Both the position numbers and the translations under genes were made by a program. Below are positions 1 to 13,290 of a stretch of DNA of 64,000 nucleotides, one piece after another (within the stretch, counting starts at the first letter, position 1; each line of letters starts with the position of its first letter). This stretch comes from Cotesia glomerata (lineage: Eukaryota > Arthropoda > Insecta > Hymenoptera > Braconidae), in contig NC_058162.1 in assembly GCF_020080835.1 (NCBI RefSeq), forward strand, positions 7,269,323-7,333,322, written 5' to 3'. A model generated the notes under the pieces. The model made no database searches and had not been told where the DNA came from. It saw nothing but the letters and a program-made list of their open reading frames with translations.

Positions 1-52
1 ATTTCATTTTTGTTTTAAGCTTTTATTATATTAACAAATAAATATTAATTAC

Positions 53-192
53 CTGATGGTATATGAGGGTGAGGGCATCCGACAACACTATTTTCTCTAA
101 ACCAATCGGCGCTTAATGGTCCTAGAATACCTAACGGAGTCATATTCAATTTCGAATAGAAAATGTAGTCTATTATACCCTTGAAATCATAC
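53..192 (-). CDS. twin: twin exon: end of nuclease domain
   Basis: 140-bp coding exon. It completes the Thr codon begun in the previous exon and reads YDFKGIIDYIFYSK, then GILGPLSADWFREN and GCPHPHIPS. The Asp of the IDYIF motif is one of the family's catalytic/metal-binding residues. The acceptor is read as TTACAG and the donor as GTAATT at 51-52. The next exon (D-H-F motif and C-terminus) is outside the window. Confidence 0.93.
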
Positions 193-3100
193 CTGTAATT
201 TAAAAAAATTTAATAGATGATAATAATTATTTTAATAATAATTAATTATGTAATTACAAAAAAATACTTACGTATAATTAGTGTAGGGCATAATGTTTTC
301 ACTATAAGCAGAAGCGAGCTTGAATGAATGGATAAACTCATTGGGCTTATCGCACCCAGATATTTTCTGTAAGCACGATTTGTAAGTCAGTTCTTTGAAG
401 TCGCGGTGATCTGATGCGACGCGTCCTGATGTAAGAAACTCGATAACTCCTACAATTAAATAATCAATTAGTAACAATTTTTATTAAGAAATAAAATAAA
501 AATAAAAATTAATAATTACCAGAGTCAGGCAAAGAATTAAAATCACCGCATAGTAGCAATTGGACATTAGAAGCGTCAGGTTTGTGACCAGGGCGAAATG
601 ATTGACTGGCTTGTTCTAGCATCGAGCGTAATTCATTGCTCAGCATCATTGTTTGAATTAATTTAACATCACAGTACTCCGGATCCCAGTGTATATGTGC
701 AGTGCATACTAATATCGGCTGTTGAATTTGTGCTGGATCCGATGGTATTCCTATTTAGTGCAAATAAAATTTAGGTACTCATCAATTGCTTCATTAGTCA
801 TTACTTGTCTGATGTAAATAAATATGTTATCAATTTATAAAAATAATTCTAAATTTAAAAATAGTTTTTCATTTAAATATTTTATAAATTTTTTAAAATA
901 ACTTTTATTTATTTAAAAATAATTTTTAATTATTCAAAATTGATAAAAAACAATTATTCTAAATTCAAGAACAATTCATATTTTGATTTATTTTAATGGA
1001 AAATTTAAACCAACTTTTAAATTATAAATGCATTAATTTTACAAATAAATTTCATTAATTTAAAAAAAAAAATTTTTGATTATCAAATATCAGCATTTAA
1101 TTGTTTAAAAGTTTAGAATTAATTCAACACTTAAAACTAATAAAAGAAAATAATTATTCTAAATTTATGAATAATTAATCTATATTATTAAGAGAATAAC
1201 CGAAATTTTTTGGCCAGTGTATTTATATGATAAAATGGGTTTTTATGGTTAAATTTGGTATCGTTGGAAAAGTTTCGACCTGGAGCTGTGCCTTTTCATG
1301 GTTTCATATTATTCTCACCAATAGTCAATTTATGATGATAAGTCTTGAGACTGCATTCGAAAATGCCCTGTCTTTAGATACATAATTAAGAAATGACCTT
1401 GTATCTCGTGAACTATTGACATTTTTAAAGATATAAGCTCATTCCGATGTTACACTCATCAAGATCTCTCATTTAAATACCCACATCAATTTTTCATATA
1501 TAAAAAATATATTAAAATGCATGTGGGTACTCAAATGAACGGTCTTGATGAGTGTAACATCAGGATGAGTTTATATCTTTAAAAATGTCAATAGTTAACA
1601 AAGTACAGTGCAATTTAACAAAAGTCATTATTTAATAAAGCAAAATTTTATTTATTTATAATTCAAAAGTCACGACAGTCACATAGTAACTGCACGGTTG
1701 CTAGTATTTTATAAATTTCTTAACATAATTTTTAATTTTTAAATATAAGCATTTAATTATTTTAAATTTTAAAATAAATTTAATTTTTCAAAATTGATAA
1801 AAAACAATTATTCTAAATTCAAGAATAATTTATATTTTGATTAATTTTTATGAAAAATTCAAACCAACTTTTAAATTATAAATGCATTAATTTTACAAAT
1901 AAATTTAATTCATTTATAAAAAAATTTTTAATTATCAAATATCAGCATTAAATTGTTTAGAATAAATTTAACACTTAAAATTAATTTAAAAAAATCATTA
2001 TTCTGAAGTTATAATGATTAATATTTTAATTAATTTAAGTGTAAAATTCAAACCAACTTTTGAATGATAAATGAATCAATTTTCAAATACAAGTCACCAT
2101 TATTTAAATTAAAATTAAAAAAAAAAATAAATAAGTAAATTAAGATGAAGAAGATATATTATGAGGTTATAATTACAATAAAATTATAATTATAATAATA
2201 ATAATAGTAATAATCACAATGACTTTATTAAAATAAATTTAAACCTAGTACAATATCATCTTAAAAAATAACAATTAAAGTAAACACTCCATAGAGCAGC
2301 AGACACGGGTAAGCAATAAGCAGCCGCTGTTTTTCTTCTCCTGACATGGCTGAGAAGAGTCTGGACGCGGACAGAGTGGCCCAGGCGACGGCGAGGCTTG
2401 CTAGAAGTAGACCCGGAGCTCCACGGAGACTTGTAAAGATGCTTAATCCAGCTAGAGCGACCACCGGCAGCAAGCAGTATCCAAGGACAGAAGCCACTGA
2501 AGAAATAGTGACGTTCCCAGTGCTGCTCATTAGATACTGAAGCAGATACATCAACACACAAGAGGTCGAAGCCAGGCCATAGACGTAGCCAAAGTGGGCC
2601 TTGGATCCCGCCAGAAGAAGAAATCCCGCGAGTATCAAGCAGAAAGCTACTGGTCCAGCTAGGTCAGAGTCCTGAAGAAGGTAATTTGCGTCGTCGGTTT
2701 GACCTCGTCGGTGGAACGGGTTCAGCACTGCCAGAGTTTTTTGCATTATGCGGTCCGGGTCTATTCCCAGTTCTTCCAGCAGCGGAGGTTCGTCTTCTTC
2801 TTCGGTGAATCCTGGAGCTTCAATTATTTTTTATTGATAAATTTTTTTAAAATAAAATTTTGTTGCATTATGAGAATGATTCCAGCAGACGTTTGATAAT
2901 TTTTTTTAAATTTGTGAATAATTTTATTATGAAAATTTCGTTAGTCAACTTTTAAAAACTTTTTTTTTATTGAAAAAGTTAATATAAATTAAGTTAGCTG
3001 ACATCTAAAATTTTTTAGAATTTTTTTTATTGACAAAATTGTTACAAAAAAATAAAAAAAAAAAATTCAATTTTAAAAAACTTTAAAAACTATAAGGGCA

Positions 3101-6100
3101 ATTTTTCAACAATATTATTTCATTCTAATTTAATAATTATAAAATAACTCCAAAAATTAACTATGTTGGCTAACTTTACTATTATAAAAAGTTATAACAA
3201 AAAAATTAAAAAAAAAAATTTTTTATTTGTAAAAAACTTGAAAAATTGTAAGTACAATTTTTATAAAATATTTTTTTGTTCTAATTTAATTATTGAAAAA
3301 GAATCTAAAAATCAAAAACGTTGGCTAACTTTAGTATTATAATTTTATTAACAATTTTACTATATATAAAAATGTGAAATTTTAATCAACTGATATTTAA
3401 TAATTTTAAGATTTTTTTTAAAGGGGTATTCTAGTCTAGAAGCATGAATTTCAGGTAATTTTTTGAAGTACCGTAAAAAAAAGGCAATAAATATTTTTAC
3501 CATCCATTTTTTTATGTTATTTATTAACATTACAAGGATACAGAAAAAAATAAAAAAAGTTGAAAATTCAAAAAATTAGCATCTGATAAAGTGGGGGGGG
3601 GGTCTCAAAAAATTGACCCGTGACCATGCCCACGATTCTAACCCACCTAGCAATCCGAAATAAAAAAATAAAAAAGATTATTAATCTAGACTAATGTCGC
3701 TATGGTATGAACTAGGGAAAAGTTGAAAAAAAATTTTTTTCACAAAATGGCGACTGCATGAAAAAAAAAAAATTTTTACTACTTTTTTTTACTTTTTCAA
3801 ATTTTTTAAAAATAGTAAAAATTGAATTTTGGGGATGACTGTAGTCACCCCCCCCCCCCACTTCATCAGCTGCTAATTTTTTGAATTATCAACTTTTTTT
3901 ATTTTTTTTCTGTATTCTTATAATGTTAATAAATAACTTATAAAAAAATGGATAGTAAAAATATTGATTGCCTTTTTTACACTTAAAAAAATTACCTGAA
4001 ATTCATGCTTCTAGACTAGAATACCCCCTTGATAAATTGAGAAAATTTTTTTTAAATTCTACATGTAAGAATTTAAATAAAATTATTAATGGAATTTTAA
4101 AAAAATACTTTCTTAGAAAAATTGTATGTGTTCTAAAAATAAAAAATAATCCGATGTTGATTTTTCTGTTGATTTTAGGATCATGAAAAAATGTAAATAA
4201 GAATTTTCAAAATATATTTTTTTTATAATACTGAAGTTAGTTGTCAGCTGTCAATCTTAAAAATTTTTATAACAAATCAATTACAATAAAAAAATGCTTC
4301 TAAAAATGTTCACCAAGAACTTTCTTTAATTTTCACATATGAAATTTTTTTATTAAATTTTTTTCATAATAATTTCATTACTAAAAAATTCTAAAAAAAT
4401 TTCTAATGTCTATCAACTTCAGTGTCATTTTCTTTTGCATTAATAAAAATTGAATTTATATAAAAAAAATAATGAACTGTCTGCTAGTTTCATGCTCATA
4501 CTAAATTATCAATAATTAATAATTACTTTTCCCGAAGTCGGCGCTCGGGTACATCATTTCCCCGCCATATGAGTTCTGGGTCGGGTCCAGGTAAGGTTGC
4601 GAGTACGAGAAGTCGCTAGGCTGCTCGGTGCTGTAGTTTTGGAACTCGAATTGTTGGTTAGGTTGTCCGAATCCAGAGGGTTCGAAATTATACTGCCCTT
4701 GGGGAGGCTGTGCCCACATGTTATCTTGCTCGTTGTACCTCGACATTTCTTCTCACAAGTACTCAATAAACTTTAACTAGTTTTTTTATCACCTTAATTT
4801 GTTACACTTTCTCGGATTCACAGATACACTTTGTTGACAGCAAGACGAAAATGACGTGTTATTATTATTATTACCATGTCTCTGAAGAATTCTTGCTTGC
4901 CGCTCTGGGAATGGAGATCGTAGTTGATCAAAAATTCGACAGATGGCGCCACTATGACAGTTTTAGCTGTTAGTTAATTTTATACCAGAAATGTGCGCTA
5001 TGCAATGACACTGACAATGACATTTGACAGGTTTGCTTTTCGAATTAGTATGTAAAATCTTGGACATTAATTTGTGTCAGTTTCTAAGTTTAAGGATTTA
5101 TGGCCATCAATAAATTTGGCCGTTTGTAAACTCTAAAATTGGAAAATATGAAATTTTCTAATTTGTAAAATAAGCAAACCATAAAAAATGATATTATAAA
5201 AATTTTGAAAATATTAATAGTCAAAAGTAATGTGATGCAAGTATCATAATATAATAAAAATAAAAGTAAAATATTAGTTTTATTGGACAATTAACATAGA
5301 GGCTGGAAAGGCAAAAAATTATAATTGAGAATAATAATTGATGTTACCAAAGTCTGATACCTAATATGTAATATGTAGTATGAATGTGGAGAATTTGGTT
5401 TGTAAAAAATACTTATGTACATAATATGTAATATTTAAAATATTTTTGTAAAACACATAATTGTGATACAAATAAAGCTCTTAACTACTAGTCAAAAGTA
5501 AATTATACCTGTACTAAAATGTGACAAATAAAAAGACAGTCAACTGTAAATAATAAAATTTCTAAATGAATTCATTTTTAAAAAATGAACAGTTAAAAAA
5601 AAGCATTAATAAAACGTCATTAATCTAAAAATATCGGATTAAAAAAAAAAGAATTATTAAAAATATTCCCAATTAAAAAAATGATAAACTAAAAGTTTGA
5701 ACATCTAAAACAACGTTACATTATAACTGAGAATATTTAAAATCACGAATTTTAAAACATGACGATCGCTAAATATTGAAAATTTAAAACCTGACAACTT
5801 GAATTCAGCTGATTTAAAATTTAGAAATCGCTAAAATCGGCCATTTCTAAACTTGGTAACTCGTTAAATCAGCCGATTTTAAACCTCGAAATTCATAAAC
5901 CTTGCAGATTCTTAAAATTATTTAATTTAAAGCCTGGGCAGCGTAATATTAATGATATTTATGTTAAAAATTAGATTTTACATATTTTGAAATATAACAA
6001 CTGAAAAATTCACTCATAAATAAAATAATTTTGTTTTTTTTTTATTTTTGTTTTATGTGGTGGATTCATGAAACTGTCAATAGAAATTTGATAAATTTTT

Positions 6101-9100
6101 TGTTGATAATTCTTCATTTTCTTAAATTATTGAAATCCAAAAATTCAATGTTTGGAGTTATATAAAAAAAGTTTTTCAGAGTACTAAAAAATCTAAACTA
6201 TAAATAATTTTATTTCGTAATAATTTCATTTTTGAAATAAATAAGACCGCTATAATTATTAATTAGTATATAAAATATTATTAGCTTATCAAGTATCAAT
6301 TCAACAATATAAATATATTTTACGAAAGAATATCAACAAAAAATTTATCAAATTTCTATTGACAGGTTTATGAATCCACCACATAAAATAAAATTAAAAA
6401 AAAACAAAATTATTTCATTAATTAGTGAATTTTTCGGTTGTTATAATTCAAAATATGTAAAATCTAATTTTTAACATAAATATCATTAATATTACGCTGC
6501 TCAGGCTTAAAATTAAATAATTTTAAGAATCTGCAAGTTTTATGAATTTCGAGGTTTAAAATCGGCTGATTTAACGAGTTACCAAGTTTAGAAACGGCCG
6601 ATTTTAGCGATTTCTAAATTTTAAATCAGCTGAATTCAAGTTGTCAGGTTTAAAATTTTCAATATTTAGCGATCGTCATGTTTTAAAATTCGTGATTTTA
6701 AATATTCTCAGTTATAATGTAACGTTGTTTTAGATGTTCAAACTTTTAGTTTATCATTTTTTTAATTGGGAATATTTTTAATAATGCTTTTTTTTTAATC
6801 CGATATTTTTAGATTAATGACGTTTTATTAATGCTTTTTTTTAACTGTTCATTTTTTAAAAATGAATTCATTTAGAAATTTTATTATTTACAGTTGGCTG
6901 TCTTTTTATTTGTCACATTTTAGTACAGGTATAATTTACTTTTAACTTTATTTATATTTTTAAAATTTTTATAATATCATTTTTTTGGTTTGCTTATTTT
7001 ACAAATTGGAAAATTTCATATTTTCCAATTTTAGAGTTTAGAAACGGCCAAATTTATTGATGGCGATAAATACTTAAACTTAGAAACTGACTCAAATTAA
7101 TGTCCACGATTGTATGTATATGTAATTTTATTTATTGCTATTAGTTATTATGAAGAAGTTTTTTTTTTTTTTTATTATTTTATAATAACATTAAAGTTAG
7201 CAGTCCCTTAAACATTTTTTATTTTTTTAAATTTCTACATTTCAATTTTTTTGTCATAATTTATTTTTTATAAAAATGATTAAATGTCTGCTAAATTAAT
7301 TTCATTATTTTATAGATGAAGTATCTTCGTTGGAAGCTTTGAAATTATTTTGTCAGACTAAATTATTATGATGACATTTCCGTTTTTATTTTCTTTACAG
7401 ATTTATATAGACATTCAGGTATGAATATGAACTTTGAAAAATGAAATTTTATAATTTGGAATTTTTAATTTGAACAAATTTTTTTTATCTTTAATAAAAA
7501 TTATAATGTTTATAATTAAATCTGCAGATATTTAAGCACTTATCGGTTTCAATTAATAAATAAATTATATGTAAAAATATGATACTTTGACATAATACTA
7601 TAATTAGCCGACGTTTCAATTTTTTTTCATTTATTAAATTAAAACGGAAAAATATTTTTTAAAAATTGCACAGTGTTTTTCAAATTTTTTACAAACGAAT
7701 TTTTTTTCAATTTTTTTGTAATAATTGTTTCTATAAAAAAAATTATAAAAATTTTTAGATGTCGGCTTACTTAATTTTCATTACTCAAACGGAAAGATAT
7801 TTGATAATTTTTAGGATTTTTTAAAATAAATGATACTGAAATTAGCAGAAATCTACTATAAATAAATAAATTACTGTAAAAAAATACTTTTAAAAATTTA
7901 TAATATCCATAACTTTTTGTAATTTCTACATGTGGAATTTTTTTACTAAATTTTTTTCATCATTTAGATGTTAATAAAAATATATTAATAAAAGATGATA
8001 ATAAAATTTTTTAGATGTCTGTTAAATTCAGTGTCATTTAAATAAATTAACTATGCAAAAAAATATATATAAAAAAAATTCTGCATGAAGAAATTGTAAG
8101 AAGTTTAATATGCAATTTTTTAAAAATAATTTTTCAGACGTTATTTATTCGTTAAATAAGATTAAAAAATTGTCAAGTTTTTTTTTTGATTTCATTGTTA
8201 AAAAAATATTTGCCTTCTACGTTTTTTTACAATTCCTGGACGCAGATTTTTTTGTCGAATTTTTTTTTCATGATTTAAAGTAAAATTCTTATAACCTGGG
8301 TACTGAAGGGTTAACAAAGAAATTAATTCTAAAGAATGTTTAAGAAAAATTACAATCACATTTTTAAAATTTTCTACAAAAATTCATTAATTTAAAAAAT
8401 CCTTAAAATTGTTAAATGTCTCTTAAAATCAGTATCATAATTAATGAATAATAAAAAATAAATAATATCTAAGAACTAAAAAAATCATTGTATACATTTT
8501 TTATTTAACTGTTTTCATTACTCAACTTGTTTTTTATAATTAAAAAACTCTTTTATGCCCATTGCATTACGTTGATTAAAAAATAACTAAAATTATTAAC
8601 TATTTATTATTGACATAAAAATTAACAATTCCAAATTGCAAGAATTAAAATTTTCAAAGTTCTTATCTTTACGCAATTAATATATCTACTCTCTTAAAAT
8701 AAATCAGTGGAATTTCACTGATTCCAACCAGTGAATGACAATTTCACTGATTGAATCAGTGAAATTCCACCGATCTACTCTCTTAAAATAAATTAGTGGA
8801 ATTTCACTGATTCCAACCAGTGAATGACAATTTCACTGATTGAATCAGTGAAATTCCACCGATCTACTCTCTTAAAATAAATTAGTGGAATTTCACTGAT
8901 TCCAACCAGTAAATGACAATTTCACTGATTGAATCAGTGAAATTCCACCGATGATTTATTTTAAGAGAGTACTAAACTCAAAATAAACCTAACCAAAATT
9001 TCAATTAATCATCAATCCAAGCAAATTAAAAAAAGCTGATCCATCCCGTTGACCAAAAAAAATTCCAACTTATCTTCTCGGTAAAACTCGTAAGTAAACT

Positions 9101-12100
9101 CTCACCTCAAAGTAATTGAAAATCGAGAAAGTGAATTTAATTTAAGGCCAACTTCTACCTCAGTATAAATAAATCAGGAGTAGTTTAAATAATAAAAAAG
9201 ATATAAACTACGCAAAGGATTTTATGGATATCACGAATGTATTACAACCGGTCGCGAAGTAGTATCTCCAAGTAAAGTTGAGGTTGAGAGAGCACACCAG
9301 CAGAACCAACGATCGACCGCCCAGTTCTCATAAATTACAGTGAATCAATATCACGAGAGTGGGCTTTACAAGAAAGCTTTTATCGGTCAGATGAATGGCC
9401 GAGTCTATGGCAAAAAAACATTATTAAAAAAAATATCCGAGATGAAAAAAAGTGAATGGAGGTTTTTTTTGTATCTGCCTATAGAAGCATAGAAGTATAT
9501 ATACATACATCCAACATGTAATATGAAAAGCTCGATAGAGCGATGCCTAAGGGATCCCATCAACCGTCAGTGTTTGTCTGCTCGTTTGACAGCTAAGCCA
9601 AGAGTCATAAATTCGCCAGCAGTCAAATATGTCACGTTTAATAATATCAAGATATACACTCACTCCTACCCAGGTGCGTTTTATTCCTTCAAAGAGTATT
9701 TAGCACGATAATAAATTTCATCGACTGGGTGATATGACATATGAAGCTAGCTGGTTATCAAGGGGCGCAGTGTATATTCACTTCTTCTTCTTGGTAAGAA
9801 GAAATTCATAAATATGTTGATAAGTAGGAAAATATTTGCACGACAACATGAGTGGGTAATTAATTAGGTGCTCCGATACTCTTCTCTTCTTTTTGTTGGT
9901 CTTGGTCTTGTTCTTAGTCTGGGTTGCGCTTCTTCTTATTCTTCTTATTATTATATTCTTATTTTACGTCCTCGTATTATTTTCTTCTTATTCTTCTTCT
10001 TCTCGTTAATTCCGCGGTATTTTTTATTTCCCGTACGGTCTTCAGAGCGTTGCGGTACAGTAATGGGAGCGCAGTGACATAATTCTCGTAGAATCTTGTC
10101 AAGGTGTGGTACTACAATAACAACTGTTGTTTTTCATCCTCAAAACTCTTTCAAGTAAAACATTGTCTGCAGTTTATTCCGTAATAAAGCTAACATTGTA
10201 CCGTTGCAATCATTTATTGTCGACCTTTTATTTTATTACAAATAAATAATGCTCTTTATTTTCAAATTCAACATTATTCATTCTTCATAATTTACTATTA
10301 AATATTAATATTTTATTTAATAGTCTCGTTAAATTGAGTAGGCGAACTTTATTTTAGTTTCCAAGACTTGCACCGCATTAAATCATTCAGGAAAATGAAA
10401 AAAAATTCAATTCTAAGTTTAGTATCTAATTTACGACGCTTTAGGTCATTTTAATGCCCAAATTTTTCTTGCTACGTCGTGAAGAATAGTTTTAAAGTAT
10501 CTTATTGGTTATGGGGTTATTCTTTTGTCAGAAAAATAATATTTCTAGATCTAAGAGCTGAATGATGGAGTATTAAGTATGTTAAATTCATCTTTTAGTC
10601 AGCGGAATTTAAATGGATAATTTTGTTCTTCATTTCATAATATTTCAATGCAAAAATAATACTTAGAATATTTTAAACAATCACATTTTTTTTATAACAA
10701 ATAAAAATTAGAAAAAAAAAATTATTTCAAATTGTTAGTTTTGAAAAAAAAAATTTTTTTCTAAATGACAAAAAAATAACAAACTTAACATTTTTGATTT
10801 CTTAAATTATTTAATTTTTTATGAATTAAAAAAATTTTTTTTTGCTAAAAACAATTTTCAATATCATTTTTATAGGTTCAAATATTGTGGATTCTACTTT
10901 TAAATAAATACCAAATTTTTTTACATTAATAAAAATATTTTTGTTTAGATTTATAGTCCATGATATTTTAATCCATAAAAATAATATTTATAAATTTTTT
11001 AAACTATCACATATTTTTAGATAGATTTCATAGAAATCAATCTTTTGCATTGGTCGTCATGTCGGAATTTACTCGGATTTTTGTCGTAATCTCTCTAAAC
11101 TAGTCGAGTAAAGCTCAAAAATTTAATTTGACCTATACAATTTATCTAACACTAGTTTTTAGTAATTTTATGGAGATTAAATTTTTTTTTTAGTTTTTGA
11201 GAAATTTGTAAGAAAACAGCATGTTTCCGCGATTGTGTCTACATTTCTTGACGGATTTTAATTTGTCAAACATATTCTTTAGACGATTACCTTGATTGAT
11301 TTCGAAGATGAGTAGAATTAGTCTATTAGATTAATAATGGTACACAGTAAAAAATTTTGCGTCATTGCGTCAAAAAATTTTGTGTTAAAAATTTTTATAT
11401 TAAATATTTAACATTCTTATGTGTAAATTTAACATTTATTCTGTTAAATCAACACAAAAAAATGTTAAATATTTAACACAAATATTTTTAACATCAAGTT
11501 TTTTGACGCAAAATTTTTTGCTGTGTAGCCACATGAGAATTATTAAAATTGAAAAAATCATAAAGTCGAATGGCACTTTTTTTTTCTTAACGTTTAAAAC
11601 AATAAAATAATTGAAAAAAAAATTTTTTTTTGAAAAATGTTATTTTGATAATAAAAAAAATGTCTTCAAATGATAAAAAAATTGATTTCTTAAAAAAATT
11701 GAAAATAAAAAAGAATACTAAAAAAGGCCAAAGGAAGTAGATTTCATGGAGAATAATAAAAATACTACTAGGGTTGCATACGAAAAAAAAAAAAAATACA
11801 TTTCTGTTTGATTAAACAACAAAGACGTCAAAACGAATGCAAAAGTAAAATTTCAGTAAATCTGTCTGAGAAAGCAGGTGATTTTTGGCCTAGACTGATA
11901 ATGAGGTACACAAATTAAAGCTTATTTAATAAGCTTTCAGATGCCATTTATAGAATTTTGATAAGATATCGTGTTCAATTGTAATTGCACGAAAATACGG
12001 TAAAAGTGAAAATTTTTGCGATTTTTGAAAATTTTTGAATTGCTCTCATTTCTAAACTAATCAACAGATTTGGCTCATCTTAGAACTTAACCTCGGAAAT

Positions 12101-13222
12101 CGTCCTAAGAATAAGTATGTTGCGTTTTATTGAGATCCGTATAGAATTACGGAAATTAGAGAAGAGACAATGCCGATTATATCGTATATACACGCAAAAA
12201 AAAATTGGGGCTGCCACATGATTTTCATGTGACTGCCATATGATTTTTTCATGTGGCTACTACATGATTTTCATGTGGCTGCTATATGATTTTCCTGTGG
12301 CAGCCACATGATTTTCTCATGTGGTTGCCACATGATTTTCATGTGGCAGGCAATACTATAATAATAGTTAAAACAACAATAATAATCATCATGATGATAA
12401 CAATAATAATAATCGATATTATTAAGAGAATAAAAAAAATTTTGGCCAGTAAATTTTTATGATAAAATGGGTTTTTATTGTTAAATTTGGTATCATTAGA
12501 AAGGTCTCGATCTGGAGTTGTGCCTTTTCAAGGTTTCATATCATTCTCACTAATAGTCAATTTATTATGATAAGAATTAAGGCTGCATGCGAAAATGCTC
12601 TATCTCTAGATACATAATTAAGAAATGACCTTGCATCTGGTGAACGATTGCCATTTTTAAAGATATAAGCTCATCCTGACATTATACTCATCGAGACCTT
12701 TCATTTGAGCACCCACATCAATTTTTTCATATATTTATATATATTATATATATTTATATATGAAAAATATATCAAAATGCATGTGGGTACTCAAATGAAA
12801 GCTCTTGATGAGTGTAACATCGAGAAGAGCTTATATTTTTAAAAATATCATTAGTTGACAAGATAGCAATGTTAGTACTTAATTATTGACATTTTTAAAG
12901 ATATAAGCTCTTAATTCTTATCATAGTAAATTGACTATTAGTGAGAATTATATGAAACCTTGAAAAGGCACAACTCCGGGTCAAGACCTTTCTAATGGTA
13001 CCAAATTTAACCATAAAAACCCATTTTATCATAAAAATATACTGGCCACAAAATTTTTCTTATTCTCTTAATAATATAGATTATTATTATTATCATGATA
13101 ATTATTATTTTTGTGGTTTTAACTGTTATTATAGTATTGCCTGCCACATGAAAATCATGTTGCTGTTACATGAAAATCATGTGGCTGCCACAGGAAAATC
13201 ATGTGGCAGCCCCAATTTTTTT

Positions 13223-13290
<68 letters not shown>

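Noticed and set aside
2256..2561. 101-codon minus-strand ORF overlapping YIPF5
   Set aside because: Out-of-frame shadow of the YIPF5 exon, which has clear homology.
8685..8971. CRISPR-like array
   Set aside because: Three 89-bp repeats have no unique spacers. Each is a hairpin within a TA-flanked MITE in eukaryotic DNA.
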